Shown here in pieces: positions 41,758 to 49,060 of a stretch of DNA of 64,000 bases (within the stretch, counting starts at the first letter, position 1; every line of letters begins with the position of its first letter). The notes under the pieces were generated by a model. That model worked only from the letters and a program-made list of their open reading frames with translations. It was not told where the DNA came from and searched no databases. Source of the stretch: Terriglobia bacterium (GTDB lineage: Bacteria; Acidobacteriota; Terriglobia; Bryobacterales; Bryobacteraceae); the NCBI GenBank assembly GCA_020073445.1, contig JAIQFE010000004.1, positions 124,001 through 188,000 on the forward strand, written 5' to 3'. The position numbers and the translations under genes are program-made.

Positions 41758-42054
41758 GTGAAAGCCTCCTTCATCCCCGGTGATCTGCATCTGACAGAAA
41801 CTCAAGATGGGTTTCATGTTGTCACGTTGCAGGGGCATGAAGTTCTTCGGACGCGCTCGCAAAAAGTAGCATCCGCTAAATTCAATGGGCTGCGCCGAGA
41901 GATGGAAGCCAAGTACCCAGTTGCGGAGATGACGCCCGAACAGAAGGCGGAAGTGTTTAGGAACGCAGTGCTTGATTCGATGGTGGGGCAGAACAGCCTG
42001 GGCGGTCGGAAGAAGAAAACCAGTGCTGGCGGGACGCGAACGTTCGGCGGCTAA
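41758..42054 (+). CDS. Hypothetical phage protein
   Basis: A 98-residue protein: short beta start (GDLHLTETQDGFHVVTLQG), helical middle, Gly/Lys-rich end. GTG start without a ribosome site but 7 bases after a TACAAT -10 box, so a leaderless message is possible. Lies just before the endonuclease gene. No family recognised. Confidence 0.5.
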   Translation: MKASFIPGDLHLTETQDGFHVVTLQGHEVLRTRSQKVASAKFNGLRREMEAKYPVAEMTPEQKAEVFRNAVLDSMVGQNSLGGRKKKTSAGGTRTFGG

Positions 42055-42057
42055 ATG

Positions 42058-42078
42058 CCGCGGTATCAATGTGATACC
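42058..42078. promoter_or_regulatory. Operator-like dyad with CCGCGG site
   Basis: GGTATCA-ATG-TGATACC (42062-42078) is a perfect inverted repeat 12 bases before the endonuclease start; CCGCGG, the Eco29kI/SacII recognition sequence, overlaps its left end at 42058-42063. Confidence 0.5.
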
Positions 42079-42090
42079 ATGACGGGCTGA

Positions 42091-42546
42091 GTGCCTGAAA
42101 CGGACGATCCGCACCATTTTGATTTCGATCTTGACCGAGGAATTCGTCTCCAAGTGGTGGAGAAACTGGAGGGTAGCCCCTCTCTTCCATTGACGAGGAT
42201 CGTTGGACCACAGGCTAGCGGGATCTACGCGCTCTATTACAAGGGCGATCTCGTTTACATCGGCAAAGCTTCAAAGGGAACGACCAAAAGCAAACGAACC
42301 CTGCGCGCTCGTCTCGCGGAGCATGCCACGAAGATCGGTGGACGGCAAAACATCAAGATGGAGGACATGAGTTGCCGCTACCTGACGCTGGCGAGTGAGT
42401 GGTGGGTGTTCGCGGCCGAATTCGCGCTCATCACGCACTATCGGCCTACTTGGAATGAGAGTGGCTTCGGCAGCAAGGTTCCGGGCAAAGGTCGGCCCGG
42501 GACGCACCGCGTCAGCCGGTGGAATGAACTATACCCGCCCCGTTAA
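42091..42546 (+). CDS. Eco29kI-like GIY-YIG restriction endonuclease
   Basis: A 151-residue nuclease. GIY (44-46) and VYIG (55-58) give the fold; RLAEH places Arg74 and His78 four apart; Glu110 and Asn122 are 12 apart, as Glu142 and Asn154 are in R.Eco29kI. All catalytic positions are kept. Eco29kI cuts CCGCGG as a type IIP enzyme. It is shorter than Eco29kI (~214 residues). It converges with the methyltransferase gene, overlapping by 18 bases. The GTG start follows a dyad operator. Recognition specificity is inferred. Confidence 0.8.
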   Translation: MPETDDPHHFDFDLDRGIRLQVVEKLEGSPSLPLTRIVGPQASGIYALYYKGDLVYIGKASKGTTKSKRTLRARLAEHATKIGGRQNIKMEDMSCRYLTLASEWWVFAAEFALITHYRPTWNESGFGSKVPGKGRPGTHRVSRWNELYPPR

Positions 42547-43221
42547 TGCGCGCTCGCAATCGTCGCTGTTACGGCAAACAATCCAGAAGCAATGCCGCTT
42601 GCGGGCATGATGGGCGTTTTGCCACTTTGTTGAAACCATCGGCCCATTCCTGATCTTAATGATGAGGTCGCATACGGTAAACCCGGCTTCTTCGGCCATG
42701 CGCATGAAATCGCAGTGCGGCCATTTCGATTTGTGGTTGTTCACCATGTCGGTGATCTTGGCGAGCAGAAGACCATCCGGCTTCAATACGCGCTTGGCCT
42801 GTTTCAGGAATGGCGGATATAGATAGCTGAGGTTCCAATCCTGATCCTTGCCGCACTCCACCGTTGCGCCGAAGTCTACATCAAAACGTTTTTTGCTCTT
42901 GTCGCGGCCCTGGGGACCAACATGGGGTGGGTCGTACACGACAACCCCGAATTTCTTGGAGGGTACGCCCTTCATCTTGCGATTGTCCGCGACGATATCG
43001 GGATTGTGCTGCGGATCGATATCCATCGATACGACTTTGCGCTTGGAGTCCTTCCAGAAGCGGCCGGCGTTAAACGTGGCATCAAGAATAGGCTCGGGTG
43101 GAATGTTGGCGTAGAAACCGAACATCGCTTCAAGCAGCTCGCCGTCACTTCCCTCCCAAACACTGCTGATCGGCTCGTAAGTTGAGATGGGGACGATTGC
43201 GGCCTGTCGGGGGCTTGCCAT
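42529..43221 (-). CDS. DNA methyltransferase, amino (N6/N4) type
   Basis: A 230-residue class I methyltransferase with SAM motif ILDATFNAGRFW, acidic DIDPQHNPDIVADN and catalytic VVYDPPH (motif IV), order typical of N6-adenine/N4-cytosine enzymes. DPPH is a variant of DPPY/F often found in phage enzymes. There is no PC motif of C5 enzymes, though Eco29kI itself pairs with a C5 enzyme. It may protect the host from the neighbouring endonuclease or be an orphan. AAGGGG just before the ATG. Confidence 0.8.
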   Translation of the reverse strand: MASPRQAAIVPISTYEPISSVWEGSDGELLEAMFGFYANIPPEPILDATFNAGRFWKDSKRKVVSMDIDPQHNPDIVADNRKMKGVPSKKFGVVVYDPPHVGPQGRDKSKKRFDVDFGATVECGKDQDWNLSYLYPPFLKQAKRVLKPDGLLLAKITDMVNNHKSKWPHCDFMRMAEEAGFTVCDLIIKIRNGPMVSTKWQNAHHARKRHCFWIVCRNSDDCERALTGRV

Positions 43222-43257
43222 ACCCCTTCATTTTACGACTATTGCGTTGCTTCAGGA

Positions 43258-44241
43258 TCACGCTGCGGGCCGCTCTTGTGATTGCTGCGCCGTTGGTTCG
43301 CTAGGACGGACTGGCTGCGGCTCGACGGATGCGGCGAAGTCCGGATGAAATCCAAGCACCATGTCCACGATCCGCTGTGCGTCTGCTGCTGCATGAAAGA
43401 TTGCTCGTTTGTCTTCTTTGAGCTTAGGCAGCCATGATGCGATATAACTGGCGTGCTGCGGTATGTCGGCGGGGATGCCAAGTTCTCCTGCGATGAACGC
43501 GCTGCTCAACTCGGCGCGCAATTCCTCCATGGCGTAAGCGGCTGATCCGTACCGCGCCTTCATGCCCTCTTCGCGGTTCAATCGGGACTGGTGGCCCGTC
43601 CAGTGGCCAAGCTCATGCAAAGCTGTAGCCGCGAATTCCGGAGGGCCGCGGAAGGCGCTGTCGGGCGGGAGTTGGATGTGGTCGGTTGATGGCGAGTAGA
43701 AGGCGCGATCTCCTCCGATGCGAATGACCGCGCCGGTGTTTTGCAAAATCAGGTCGGCAGCTTCCGGTCGCCGCCACGGCGTTTCGTCGATGCCGGGCGG
43801 CTTGAATTCTGGAATACCTTCAATCTGCGAGGCGTGGAAGACGGGATAATGACGAAGCATACGGACGGTCTTTTCGTCATCCTCTCCGGCGTCCTCTTTC
43901 GTGTCTTTGACGGTCAACTTCTTGGTGAAGAATATCGTAGTGGCCTTCGCGCCTTTCCTCACGTTCCAGCCCTTCTCCTTCGCTTGGAGGAACGAACACC
44001 AGCGCGGATCGCCTGTCTGGAAAGCCAGAAGCGAGATCCCGAGTATCAGAACGTTAATTCCGTGGTAGCGCGCTCCGGTCGTCGGGTTAATAGGCGCTTG
44101 TGGTCCACCGCATTTGCTCTCATCCCAAGGTTTCACCCAAGGCTTTATACCAGCTTCAAGAGACGCAACGATCTGGTCGGCGAACTCCTGCATCGCATCG
44201 CGGCGTTCGGTCGCGGTAGACTTGGCGGATTTCCAACTCAT
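43258..44241 (-). CDS. ardC: ArdC-like antirestriction protein with zincin domain
   Basis: A 327-residue ArdC: N-terminal ssDNA-binding DUF1738 (LEAGIKPWVKPWDE, NVLILGIS, KEKGWNVRKGAKATTIFF) and a C-terminal zincin metallopeptidase with HELGHWTGH (His209-His213-His216). ArdC proteins protect incoming DNA against restriction. Fitting next to a restriction gene in the same phage, and perhaps aimed at host systems. Start overlaps the upstream gene's stop by 4 bases. Confidence 0.87.
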   Translation of the reverse strand: MSWKSAKSTATERRDAMQEFADQIVASLEAGIKPWVKPWDESKCGGPQAPINPTTGARYHGINVLILGISLLAFQTGDPRWCSFLQAKEKGWNVRKGAKATTIFFTKKLTVKDTKEDAGEDDEKTVRMLRHYPVFHASQIEGIPEFKPPGIDETPWRRPEAADLILQNTGAVIRIGGDRAFYSPSTDHIQLPPDSAFRGPPEFAATALHELGHWTGHQSRLNREEGMKARYGSAAYAMEELRAELSSAFIAGELGIPADIPQHASYIASWLPKLKEDKRAIFHAAADAQRIVDMVLGFHPDFAASVEPQPVRPSEPTAQQSQERPAA

Positions 44242-44432
44242 GGCTTTTCCTTGGATCGTTTCACGGCGATGCGCCGGTTGTGCCGATACATCACTCCGCG
44301 ATGGCTCTTACGTCCCATGGGTCCGAGCGGTGGTTCGTCGCCAAACACAATGACTTCGCCGATTTCCCAGCGTCCGTTTGATGCGATCACGCGAAACTCT
44401 CCGCTCAGTCTATGAACTGCTATTAGGCTCAA
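44238..44432 (-). CDS. Hypothetical small basic protein
   Basis: A 64-residue basic protein (GRKSHRGVMYRHNRRIAVKRSKEK). Overlaps both neighbours by 4 bases, so translation is coupled. No family recognised. Confidence 0.55.
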   Translation of the reverse strand: MSLIAVHRLSGEFRVIASNGRWEIGEVIVFGDEPPLGPMGRKSHRGVMYRHNRRIAVKRSKEKP

Positions 44433-44686
44433 GCAGCTTGTGGACCCGATCCTCTGGCGCGGCGTTGCGGTGCTGGCCGATTGGCTTGCTTGCCGTTGCT
44501 GTTTGCAGCGCGGGGCTTATTGGGAACCATTAGGGCCTTCATCGGGCCTTCCGGCGTATCAAGTCTGACGCTGAAATTCTCTGAATTCGCGAGAGCCCAG
44601 CACGCGCCAAGCTCTTTCCAGCCTGAGTTCTCGTCGTCGCTCTCTTTTTGGATAATCCTGAATGCGGGGCGTTGTCCTTGGGGCAT
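44429..44686 (-). CDS. Hypothetical phage protein
   Basis: An 85-residue protein: short N-terminal strands with WKELGACWAL then a disordered Arg/Pro/Gln tail. AAGGAG before the ATG. Some resemblance to short plasmid/phage DUF736-like proteins, not enough to name. Confidence 0.5.
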   Translation of the reverse strand: MPQGQRPAFRIIQKESDDENSGWKELGACWALANSENFSVRLDTPEGPMKALMVPNKPRAANSNGKQANRPAPQRRARGSGPQAA

Positions 44687-44707
44687 GATGTACTCCTTGG
44701 TTGGTGG

Positions 44708-44908
44708 TTACTTGATGGGTTCGCAACGAATGTGTACGCCGGTTTCATCCATAACGTGAAAGCATTGATCGGCGAAGTGAGCTGCTGGTTTCTTACGATA
44801 GAGATCCGGAACGATGGAAACTCCAAGGCCAAGAAGGAATCCGAAGACGACCAGGCCGAACCAGACTAAAGATGTGGGCACGAAGTCGGCCTTGCGTTTA
44901 CGGCTCAT
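44708..44908 (-). CDS. Small single-helix membrane protein
   Basis: A 66-residue protein with one hydrophobic helix (about 12-33, LVWFGLVVFGFLLGLGV) and a soluble tail with two cysteines. Overlaps the upstream gene by 4 bases. Function unknown. Confidence 0.5.
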   Translation of the reverse strand: MSRKRKADFVPTSLVWFGLVVFGFLLGLGVSIVPDLYRKKPAAHFADQCFHVMDETGVHIRCEPIK

Positions 44909-45273
44909 TTCTTTCCACCATCGCTGCGAGTTTGAGCGCGGGTAGAGGTGACCTGCGTTGCCATCTTTTCAAGCCCTTCCTTGACCGCCTTTAGAGTGTT
45001 GTCATTCGTTTCTGGCAAGTCGTCGAGTGCCGCCTGATGATCACGAACAGCACGTGTGAGGTCACCGAAGCCTTTACCGATCTCTACTAGGGCAAGCGCG
45101 ATTGTTTCGAGATGGTTTGGCTGCGGCTCGGTGGGCTTGGACTTCCAGATGTATTTTGGCGTTAAGAGTACGAGTCCATAACTAGCTGCGGCTACTACCG
45201 CCGTGATTGCCATGTAAAAGACGTAGCTTAACTGTTCTGCGCTGATCGTAAAAGTAAGGGGCTCGAAGTTCAT
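44905..45273 (-). CDS. Membrane-anchored coiled-coil hypothetical protein
   Basis: A 122-residue protein with one N-terminal membrane helix (about 15-40) and a C-terminal helical region. AGGAGGGG before the ATG. 4-base overlaps on both sides. Confidence 0.55.
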   Translation of the reverse strand: MNFEPLTFTISAEQLSYVFYMAITAVVAAASYGLVLLTPKYIWKSKPTEPQPNHLETIALALVEIGKGFGDLTRAVRDHQAALDDLPETNDNTLKAVKEGLEKMATQVTSTRAQTRSDGGKK

Positions 45274-45476
45274 GATCCCCTCCTGCGGATTTCTGCGTTG
45301 ACGGCACGGAGAGAAAGCTTTGCTTGCTCGGCGTCCGCGATCTTCTGTTTGAACGCCATCTGTATGAGGCCAAGGTCATTGAATGCTAAGTTGGCAAGCG
45401 TGTGAGTTTGCCCGTCTAATTCGATTGACGAAGGCAGTTCAACCTTGCTGCGTGGCTTCTGTTCAGTCCCTGTCAT
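45270..45476 (-). CDS. Hypothetical small phage protein
   Basis: A 68-residue protein starting MTGTEQKPRS; helical C-terminus. The internal ATG at 45476 has an AGGAGA site; the longer frame runs into the nuclease gene. Confidence 0.5.
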   Translation of the reverse strand: MTGTEQKPRSKVELPSSIELDGQTHTLANLAFNDLGLIQMAFKQKIADAEQAKLSLRAVNAEIRRRGS

Positions 45477-45792
45477 TTCGTTCTCCTGTTTGCTGCGTAA
45501 AAGGAAATCTGGTATCTCCGGCATCTGCGAGCTGAGCTCGGGTTCGTTCAAGCAATTCAAGTTCTGTTCCATAGCGCGCTTCCCACGTTCTGCGTCCGAT
45601 GGTGTGGATTCCGTCTTCTCCGCGGTGGTGAGGAAAGCAGAGAGGTATCGTTTCGAAGTGGCTGTTCCTGCGGCCCATTCCTTTCTGATGCAACAGATGA
45701 TGAACCTCCGCTTCGCCCTGGCAGATGATGCACCCGAGGGACGCCACTCTTTCCATATGCTGTTTTGCTGCGGCGTTCGGGCGCTTTGCCAT
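45463..45792 (-). CDS. Ref-like HNH nuclease (RecA-dependent type)
   Basis: A 109-residue protein with CIIC ... EVHHLLH ... PLCFPHH, the zinc and HNH pattern of the phage P1 Ref C-terminal domain, a RecA-dependent nuclease that cuts D-loops. Lacks P1 Ref's N-terminal half. Lies in a recombination operon with a Sak4-like ATPase. A long second frame (45557-45898) covers it and starts over the upstream gene's end. Confidence 0.7.
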   Translation of the reverse strand: MAKRPNAAAKQHMERVASLGCIICQGEAEVHHLLHQKGMGRRNSHFETIPLCFPHHRGEDGIHTIGRRTWEARYGTELELLERTRAQLADAGDTRFPFTQQTGERNDRD

Positions 45793-45878
45793 ACTTCATT
45801 TCCATCAGGCGGTTGTAGATAGTGCGTGTCACGTCAGGCCTTCCTGTACCGAGGTTTTGCCAGAGCTGAAGGTCCAGA

Positions 45879-46340
45879 TCAGAATGGGATTGAGTCATCT
45901 GTCAAGTCCGCGCTATGTGGCTGTTGCATGGTCTGTGCGACTTTCTTTGGAAGTTCTTTGCGGTAGTCGGCGATCACATTTTTGGGCTCATACTGACCTG
46001 TTTCATCCTCGTCGATGCCCAGCTTTACGAAACCGCTACGCCCCTTCAGGTCGTCGGGCCGGAGGGTGCCGGCGCGGTACTGATCCAAAACACCGAAAGC
46101 TTCGGCGGCCGAGCGAAGTTGCCATGCGGCCTGACCGGAGGCAATGATGTAGCAGGTGATGCGCTTGAAAGCCCCGGATTGGTTGTAAACGTCAATCTGG
46201 GTTTTGAACATGACGTTGCCTTTTGCGCTTGTCTGCTCCACAACGCTGTCGGCTGCAGTAACAACCGTCGCGCCATACCAGCCCTTCGGCCATACGTTGC
46301 GCATTGCGTATTCTTTTTCGTCGATTGGCTGATAGGACAT
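45879..46340 (-). CDS. DUF669-like phage single-strand DNA-associated protein
   Basis: A 153-residue protein: YQPIDEKEYAMRNVWPKGWYGATVVTAADSV, FKTQIDVYNQSG, YRAGTLRPDDLKGRSGFVKLGID, acidic end DLTDDSIPF as in many ssDNA-binding proteins. DUF669 proteins sit beside Sak4-type genes, as here. Start ATG 46340; the 34 extra N-terminal residues are non-coding in feel. Confidence 0.72.
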   Translation of the reverse strand: MSYQPIDEKEYAMRNVWPKGWYGATVVTAADSVVEQTSAKGNVMFKTQIDVYNQSGAFKRITCYIIASGQAAWQLRSAAEAFGVLDQYRAGTLRPDDLKGRSGFVKLGIDEDETGQYEPKNVIADYRKELPKKVAQTMQQPHSADLTDDSIPF

Positions 46341-46341
46341 T

Positions 46342-47280
46342 TTAGGCTCCGGGGCTGGTGGTTGGCTTGGGCAGGCGATCTTTAAGTGCGCCGATGATCT
46401 TCGTGGCCTGATCGATGTCAAACTCCGCGATACTGGCGGCATTGGCCTTACTCATGCACTTTTCCATGAAGTCGTCGGGCACTTTTACGGACTGAAGCAG
46501 ATTGTTGATCTCAGCTATCTGCTGCGGAGTTGCAAGACTGACAGTCCCGCTTTTTCGCTCGATGATGTCCTTGCCGTAGCGGTTCGCGAATTCGTTATAC
46601 GACCATTCGAAGACATCGGCATCTGGAAAGCCAAGCAAGCGTGTCTTGCGAACACGAGCCTGACGCAATGGACCGGCCTTGATGATGTTGAGGCAGAGAT
46701 GAAGTTCGTATTCGAGCTTGTCCCAACCGTCAAAGGTCTGGCCGATTTCAGTACGGTCGCCGCGCGCATCCGTTCCCCATTGCGGCCGTTCGTGGCAGAT
46801 AAGGATGACATTCATGTCCAAACGGGTGAGCCAACTAATCAACCGTCGCGTCTGAGCGATGGCAGGCTTCTTGTCGGCTCCGAAGGCGTTGCGATCACCA
46901 AGACGCTCTGCTTCGCGGGACACTTCGACGCTGAAAAGCTTAGTGAAACTGTCGATCACAACAGTTTTGAAGTTATGATCCTCGGTTGCGAGGGCCTGGA
47001 TCTGTCCGATCACATCATCAAAGTTCAAGCTGCCCTGATCCGGTCCGAAATACATTCCCCCAGCCTTCTTCAGCTTGTCGGTGTAGTGATTGAGATCCGC
47101 ACCGCCTTCGGTGTCGATATAGAACACTCCTGGAAAATCGAGCGCGGTCCAGGTCTTTCCGACGCCGGGTTTGCCATAGATCAAGACCTTTGGCTTGCTG
47201 GGTTCAGCCTCTTTCGGATCGACGGCCTTGAGTTTCGACACTTTAGGCTTGGCCGGAATGACGGCAACTGCTGCGGACAT
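46342..47280 (-). CDS. Sak4-like RecA-fold ATPase (phage nucleotide-binding protein)
   Basis: A 312-residue P-loop ATPase: Walker A YGKPGVGKTWTA (about 33-42), Walker B TVVIDSFTK, and ICHERPQWGT. Sak4-family single-strand annealing/recombination helpers have this pattern and neighbour ssDNA-binding proteins. ATG 47280 follows a GGAGAG site; a longer frame starts at 47433 but overlaps two tiny genes. Confidence 0.82.
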   Translation of the reverse strand: MSAAVAVIPAKPKVSKLKAVDPKEAEPSKPKVLIYGKPGVGKTWTALDFPGVFYIDTEGGADLNHYTDKLKKAGGMYFGPDQGSLNFDDVIGQIQALATEDHNFKTVVIDSFTKLFSVEVSREAERLGDRNAFGADKKPAIAQTRRLISWLTRLDMNVILICHERPQWGTDARGDRTEIGQTFDGWDKLEYELHLCLNIIKAGPLRQARVRKTRLLGFPDADVFEWSYNEFANRYGKDIIERKSGTVSLATPQQIAEINNLLQSVKVPDDFMEKCMSKANAASIAEFDIDQATKIIGALKDRLPKPTTSPGA

Positions 47281-47294
47281 ACTGCTCTCCGTTG

Positions 47295-47378
47295 TTAGTG
47301 GTGGAAGATGCCGAGGTCGTACCCGGCAAAGGTAATGATAAGAACAAGGATGATGGCGATGACGAATTCCACTCTCAT
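47295..47378 (-). CDS. 27-residue membrane peptide
   Basis: MRVEFVIAIILVLIITFAGY plus seven residues: one hydrophobic helix. Its ATG overlaps the upstream gene's TGA (ATGA), suggesting coupling. Too short for proof. Confidence 0.35.
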   Translation of the reverse strand: MRVEFVIAIILVLIITFAGYDLGIFHH

Positions 47379-47596
47379 TTGCAGCCCCGGATTGCTCGGC
47401 AGGAAACCTGATAGGCGGCAAGCTCAATCGCATCGTTCGTTTGATGAGGTGCTAGAAGGTATCCATGTTTCGCCGGTTGAAGAGTGAGATGTTCGATTCG
47501 CGGCTTTGGCGCATTGACCGCTTTCGAGTCCGTTGCCCAACCGATAAGGTAGCCGATGGCAACAGAGATAGTGAAGATTAGGATGATCGGTCTCAT
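47375..47596 (-). CDS. Small membrane-anchored hypothetical protein
   Basis: A 73-residue protein with an N-terminal helix (PIILIFTISVAIGYLIGW) and a soluble part with two cysteines (CRAIRGC). Good AGGAGA site. Overlaps both neighbours by 4 bases. Confidence 0.5.
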   Translation of the reverse strand: MRPIILIFTISVAIGYLIGWATDSKAVNAPKPRIEHLTLQPAKHGYLLAPHQTNDAIELAAYQVSCRAIRGCK

Positions 47597-47832
47597 GTGG
47601 TTTCTCCTGTGAGGAAATCCCTGTCGAGATTTTCGACAGGAACAAGGCGTTGAAGTTGGAGCAAGGGAAGCGTCGCCTCAAACAGTGAGCCGGTCTTTCC
47701 TGCCAGGTGAGCGTCCATACCGGCATCAAACGCTTTCTGGTGACGCGCCAGAATGTCCAGATTCTCTGCGCTTGAAGCGTGATGGCGGGCTTCATCTTCG
47801 GCGCTGTTGAATTCGAGACCTGATTTGAACAT
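47593..47832 (-). CDS. Hypothetical leftward early phage protein
   Basis: A 79-residue helical protein with a His-rich stretch (EARHHASSAENLDILARHQKAF). GGAGGT before ATG 47832. First gene of the leftward recombination operon, 137 bases from the divergent Cro-like gene. Confidence 0.55.
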   Translation of the reverse strand: MFKSGLEFNSAEDEARHHASSAENLDILARHQKAFDAGMDAHLAGKTGSLFEATLPLLQLQRLVPVENLDRDFLTGETT

Positions 47833-47859
47833 TGATACCTCCGTTGTTTCGAGAGGCAA

Positions 47860-47886
47860 GTTATAGGAAGCGGCCTAGACTGTCAA
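47860..47886 (-). promoter_or_regulatory. Leftward early promoter
   Basis: TTGACA (47881-47886, minus) and TATAAC (47860-47865) with a 15-base spacer, just upstream of the 47832 start. The spacing is short, so it might need an activator. Confidence 0.45.
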
Positions 47887-47907
47887 TAGGAAACAGCCGA
47901 TATCTCG

Positions 47908-47922
47908 CGCAACAATATTGCG
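47908..47922. promoter_or_regulatory. Operator-like palindrome in the divergent switch
   Basis: CGCAA-CAATA-TTGCG, with CAATATTG itself palindromic, between the divergent promoters at 47860-47886 and 47933-47961. Likely binding site of the Cro-like product or a repressor. Confidence 0.45.
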
Positions 47923-47932
47923 TATTTTGTCC

Positions 47933-47961
47933 TTGACGTCATAGCCTGCCTCCTATATTCT
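47933..47961 (+). promoter_or_regulatory. Rightward early promoter
   Basis: TTGACG, 17-base spacer, TATTCT. The start point would be at about 47968-47970, the first base of the Cro-like gene, so the message is probably leaderless. Confidence 0.6.
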
Positions 47962-47969
47962 CTTGCCTC

Positions 47970-48176
47970 ATGTTCACCGAGGCTGACCTTCTGGCGCGTA
48001 TAGATCGCTTTTTGACCCGGAAGGGCATGTCAGAGACCGCCTTCGGTACGAAGGCCCTAAAGGATCCCAATTTCGTGTTCGATCTTCGCGCTGGTAAGAG
48101 AAGTATTCAGCTCAAAACAGCGCAAAAGGTTAATGACTTCATGCGTACGTATCGCGCGGAGAGGGCTCGTGTCTGA
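47970..48176 (+). CDS. Cro-like phage regulator
   Basis: A 68-residue helix-turn-helix protein: EADLLARIDRFLTRKGMSETAFGTKALKDPNFVFDLRAGKRSIQLKTAQKVNDFM, pattern of small phage regulators. Leaderless start seven to nine bases after the -10 box. Divergent from the recombination operon. Confidence 0.75.
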   Translation: MFTEADLLARIDRFLTRKGMSETAFGTKALKDPNFVFDLRAGKRSIQLKTAQKVNDFMRTYRAERARV

Positions 48177-48516
48177 TCTCTTCACCCAGGCAGAAGAATC
48201 GAGGGCCGCACGCGATGCCGGACTGTTTCAAGTTCAATCAAACAACCTAGATTGGTTCGCTCTGGCAATGATCGAGCTGGAAGAGATTGCCAAGCATGGC
48301 AGTCGCCATTGGGCCAATATCGAAACCTTCACTGGTGAGACGATCCGGCTGATGCTGGCGCCCATGGTAGGTCAGCCCGGATCGCCCAACGCATGGGGAT
48401 CTTTGATCATGCACGCGGTACGAAAGAAGCTGATCGAGCCAACCGGACAATACGTTTCGATGAAGCTTGAACGGTCGCACGCCCGTAAGACGCCTGTCTA
48501 CCGGTGGGCGCGATGA
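48169..48516 (+). CDS. Hypothetical early phage protein
   Basis: A 115-residue protein, central helices (WFALAMIELEEIAKHG) then AHARKTPVYRWAR-type C-terminal end. GTG start at 48169 with GGAGAGGG before it, overlapping the Cro-like stop by 8 bases. No function recognised. Confidence 0.55.
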   Translation: MSDLFTQAEESRAARDAGLFQVQSNNLDWFALAMIELEEIAKHGSRHWANIETFTGETIRLMLAPMVGQPGSPNAWGSLIMHAVRKKLIEPTGQYVSMKLERSHARKTPVYRWAR

Positions 48517-48761
48517 CGCTGGACTGGAAAACGAATCAGCAGGTTCCGGAAGATCGTACGCTTGCCCTGATCGCTATGAACGGGAAGATAGTTGATATCT
48601 TCGTCTGGTTCGAAAAGCGGGCAGTGTTCATCACGCACAGCCTGTACGGAAAAGGCGATAGCGAAGCCATCGTAGAAAACAAGCTTCGCCTGGCTGAGAT
48701 CGATGGATGGATAGGTATTGCAGAGCTTCCGCTTCCGGTTTGGATCGCGGGGCGCGCATGA
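48513..48761 (+). CDS. Hypothetical early phage protein
   Basis: An 82-residue, beta-rich protein with WIGIAELPLP near the end. Starts by ATGA overlap with the gene before. No family named. Confidence 0.5.
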   Translation: MTLDWKTNQQVPEDRTLALIAMNGKIVDIFVWFEKRAVFITHSLYGKGDSEAIVENKLRLAEIDGWIGIAELPLPVWIAGRA

Positions 48762-49060
48762 AAAGAAAAGACGGCCGCGATAGGGTTCCATGGACCAAAT
48801 CCGAAGTCGACAAGCTTATATATCTATGGCTAAAGGGATTAACTTACGCTGAAATAGCAAAGCACTTCGACCATCCGAGGAATTCAGTTGCCAGCAAGAT
48901 CGGCCTGATCAGGCAGGGACGCATCAAGAAAATGCGCTGCTTCAAGTTCCCTAAAAAGAAGACGCCCGTTCCAACATCAACGTCAGATCCAAAGCGCACC
49001 AGCAGAATGAACGCGGTTGACCGATTCGGCACGGTCCCGGTTGGGAACGGTTTCAGATGA
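48758..49060 (+). CDS. GcrA/Myb-like DNA-binding phage protein
   Basis: A 100-residue basic protein: VPWTKSEVDKLIYLWLKGLTYAEIAKHFDHPRNSVASKIGLIRQ, a helix-turn-helix like GcrA. GcrA-type proteins help RNA polymerase at methylated sites; a late-gene activator role is plausible since it lies before the late operon. Basic, disordered tail. Confidence 0.62.
   Translation: MKRKDGRDRVPWTKSEVDKLIYLWLKGLTYAEIAKHFDHPRNSVASKIGLIRQGRIKKMRCFKFPKKKTPVPTSTSDPKRTSRMNAVDRFGTVPVGNGFR

Noticed and set aside
42062-42078. Dyad as a transcription terminator of the 41758 gene
   Set aside because: Seven-base arms with only a 3-base loop and no T-tract; operator more likely.
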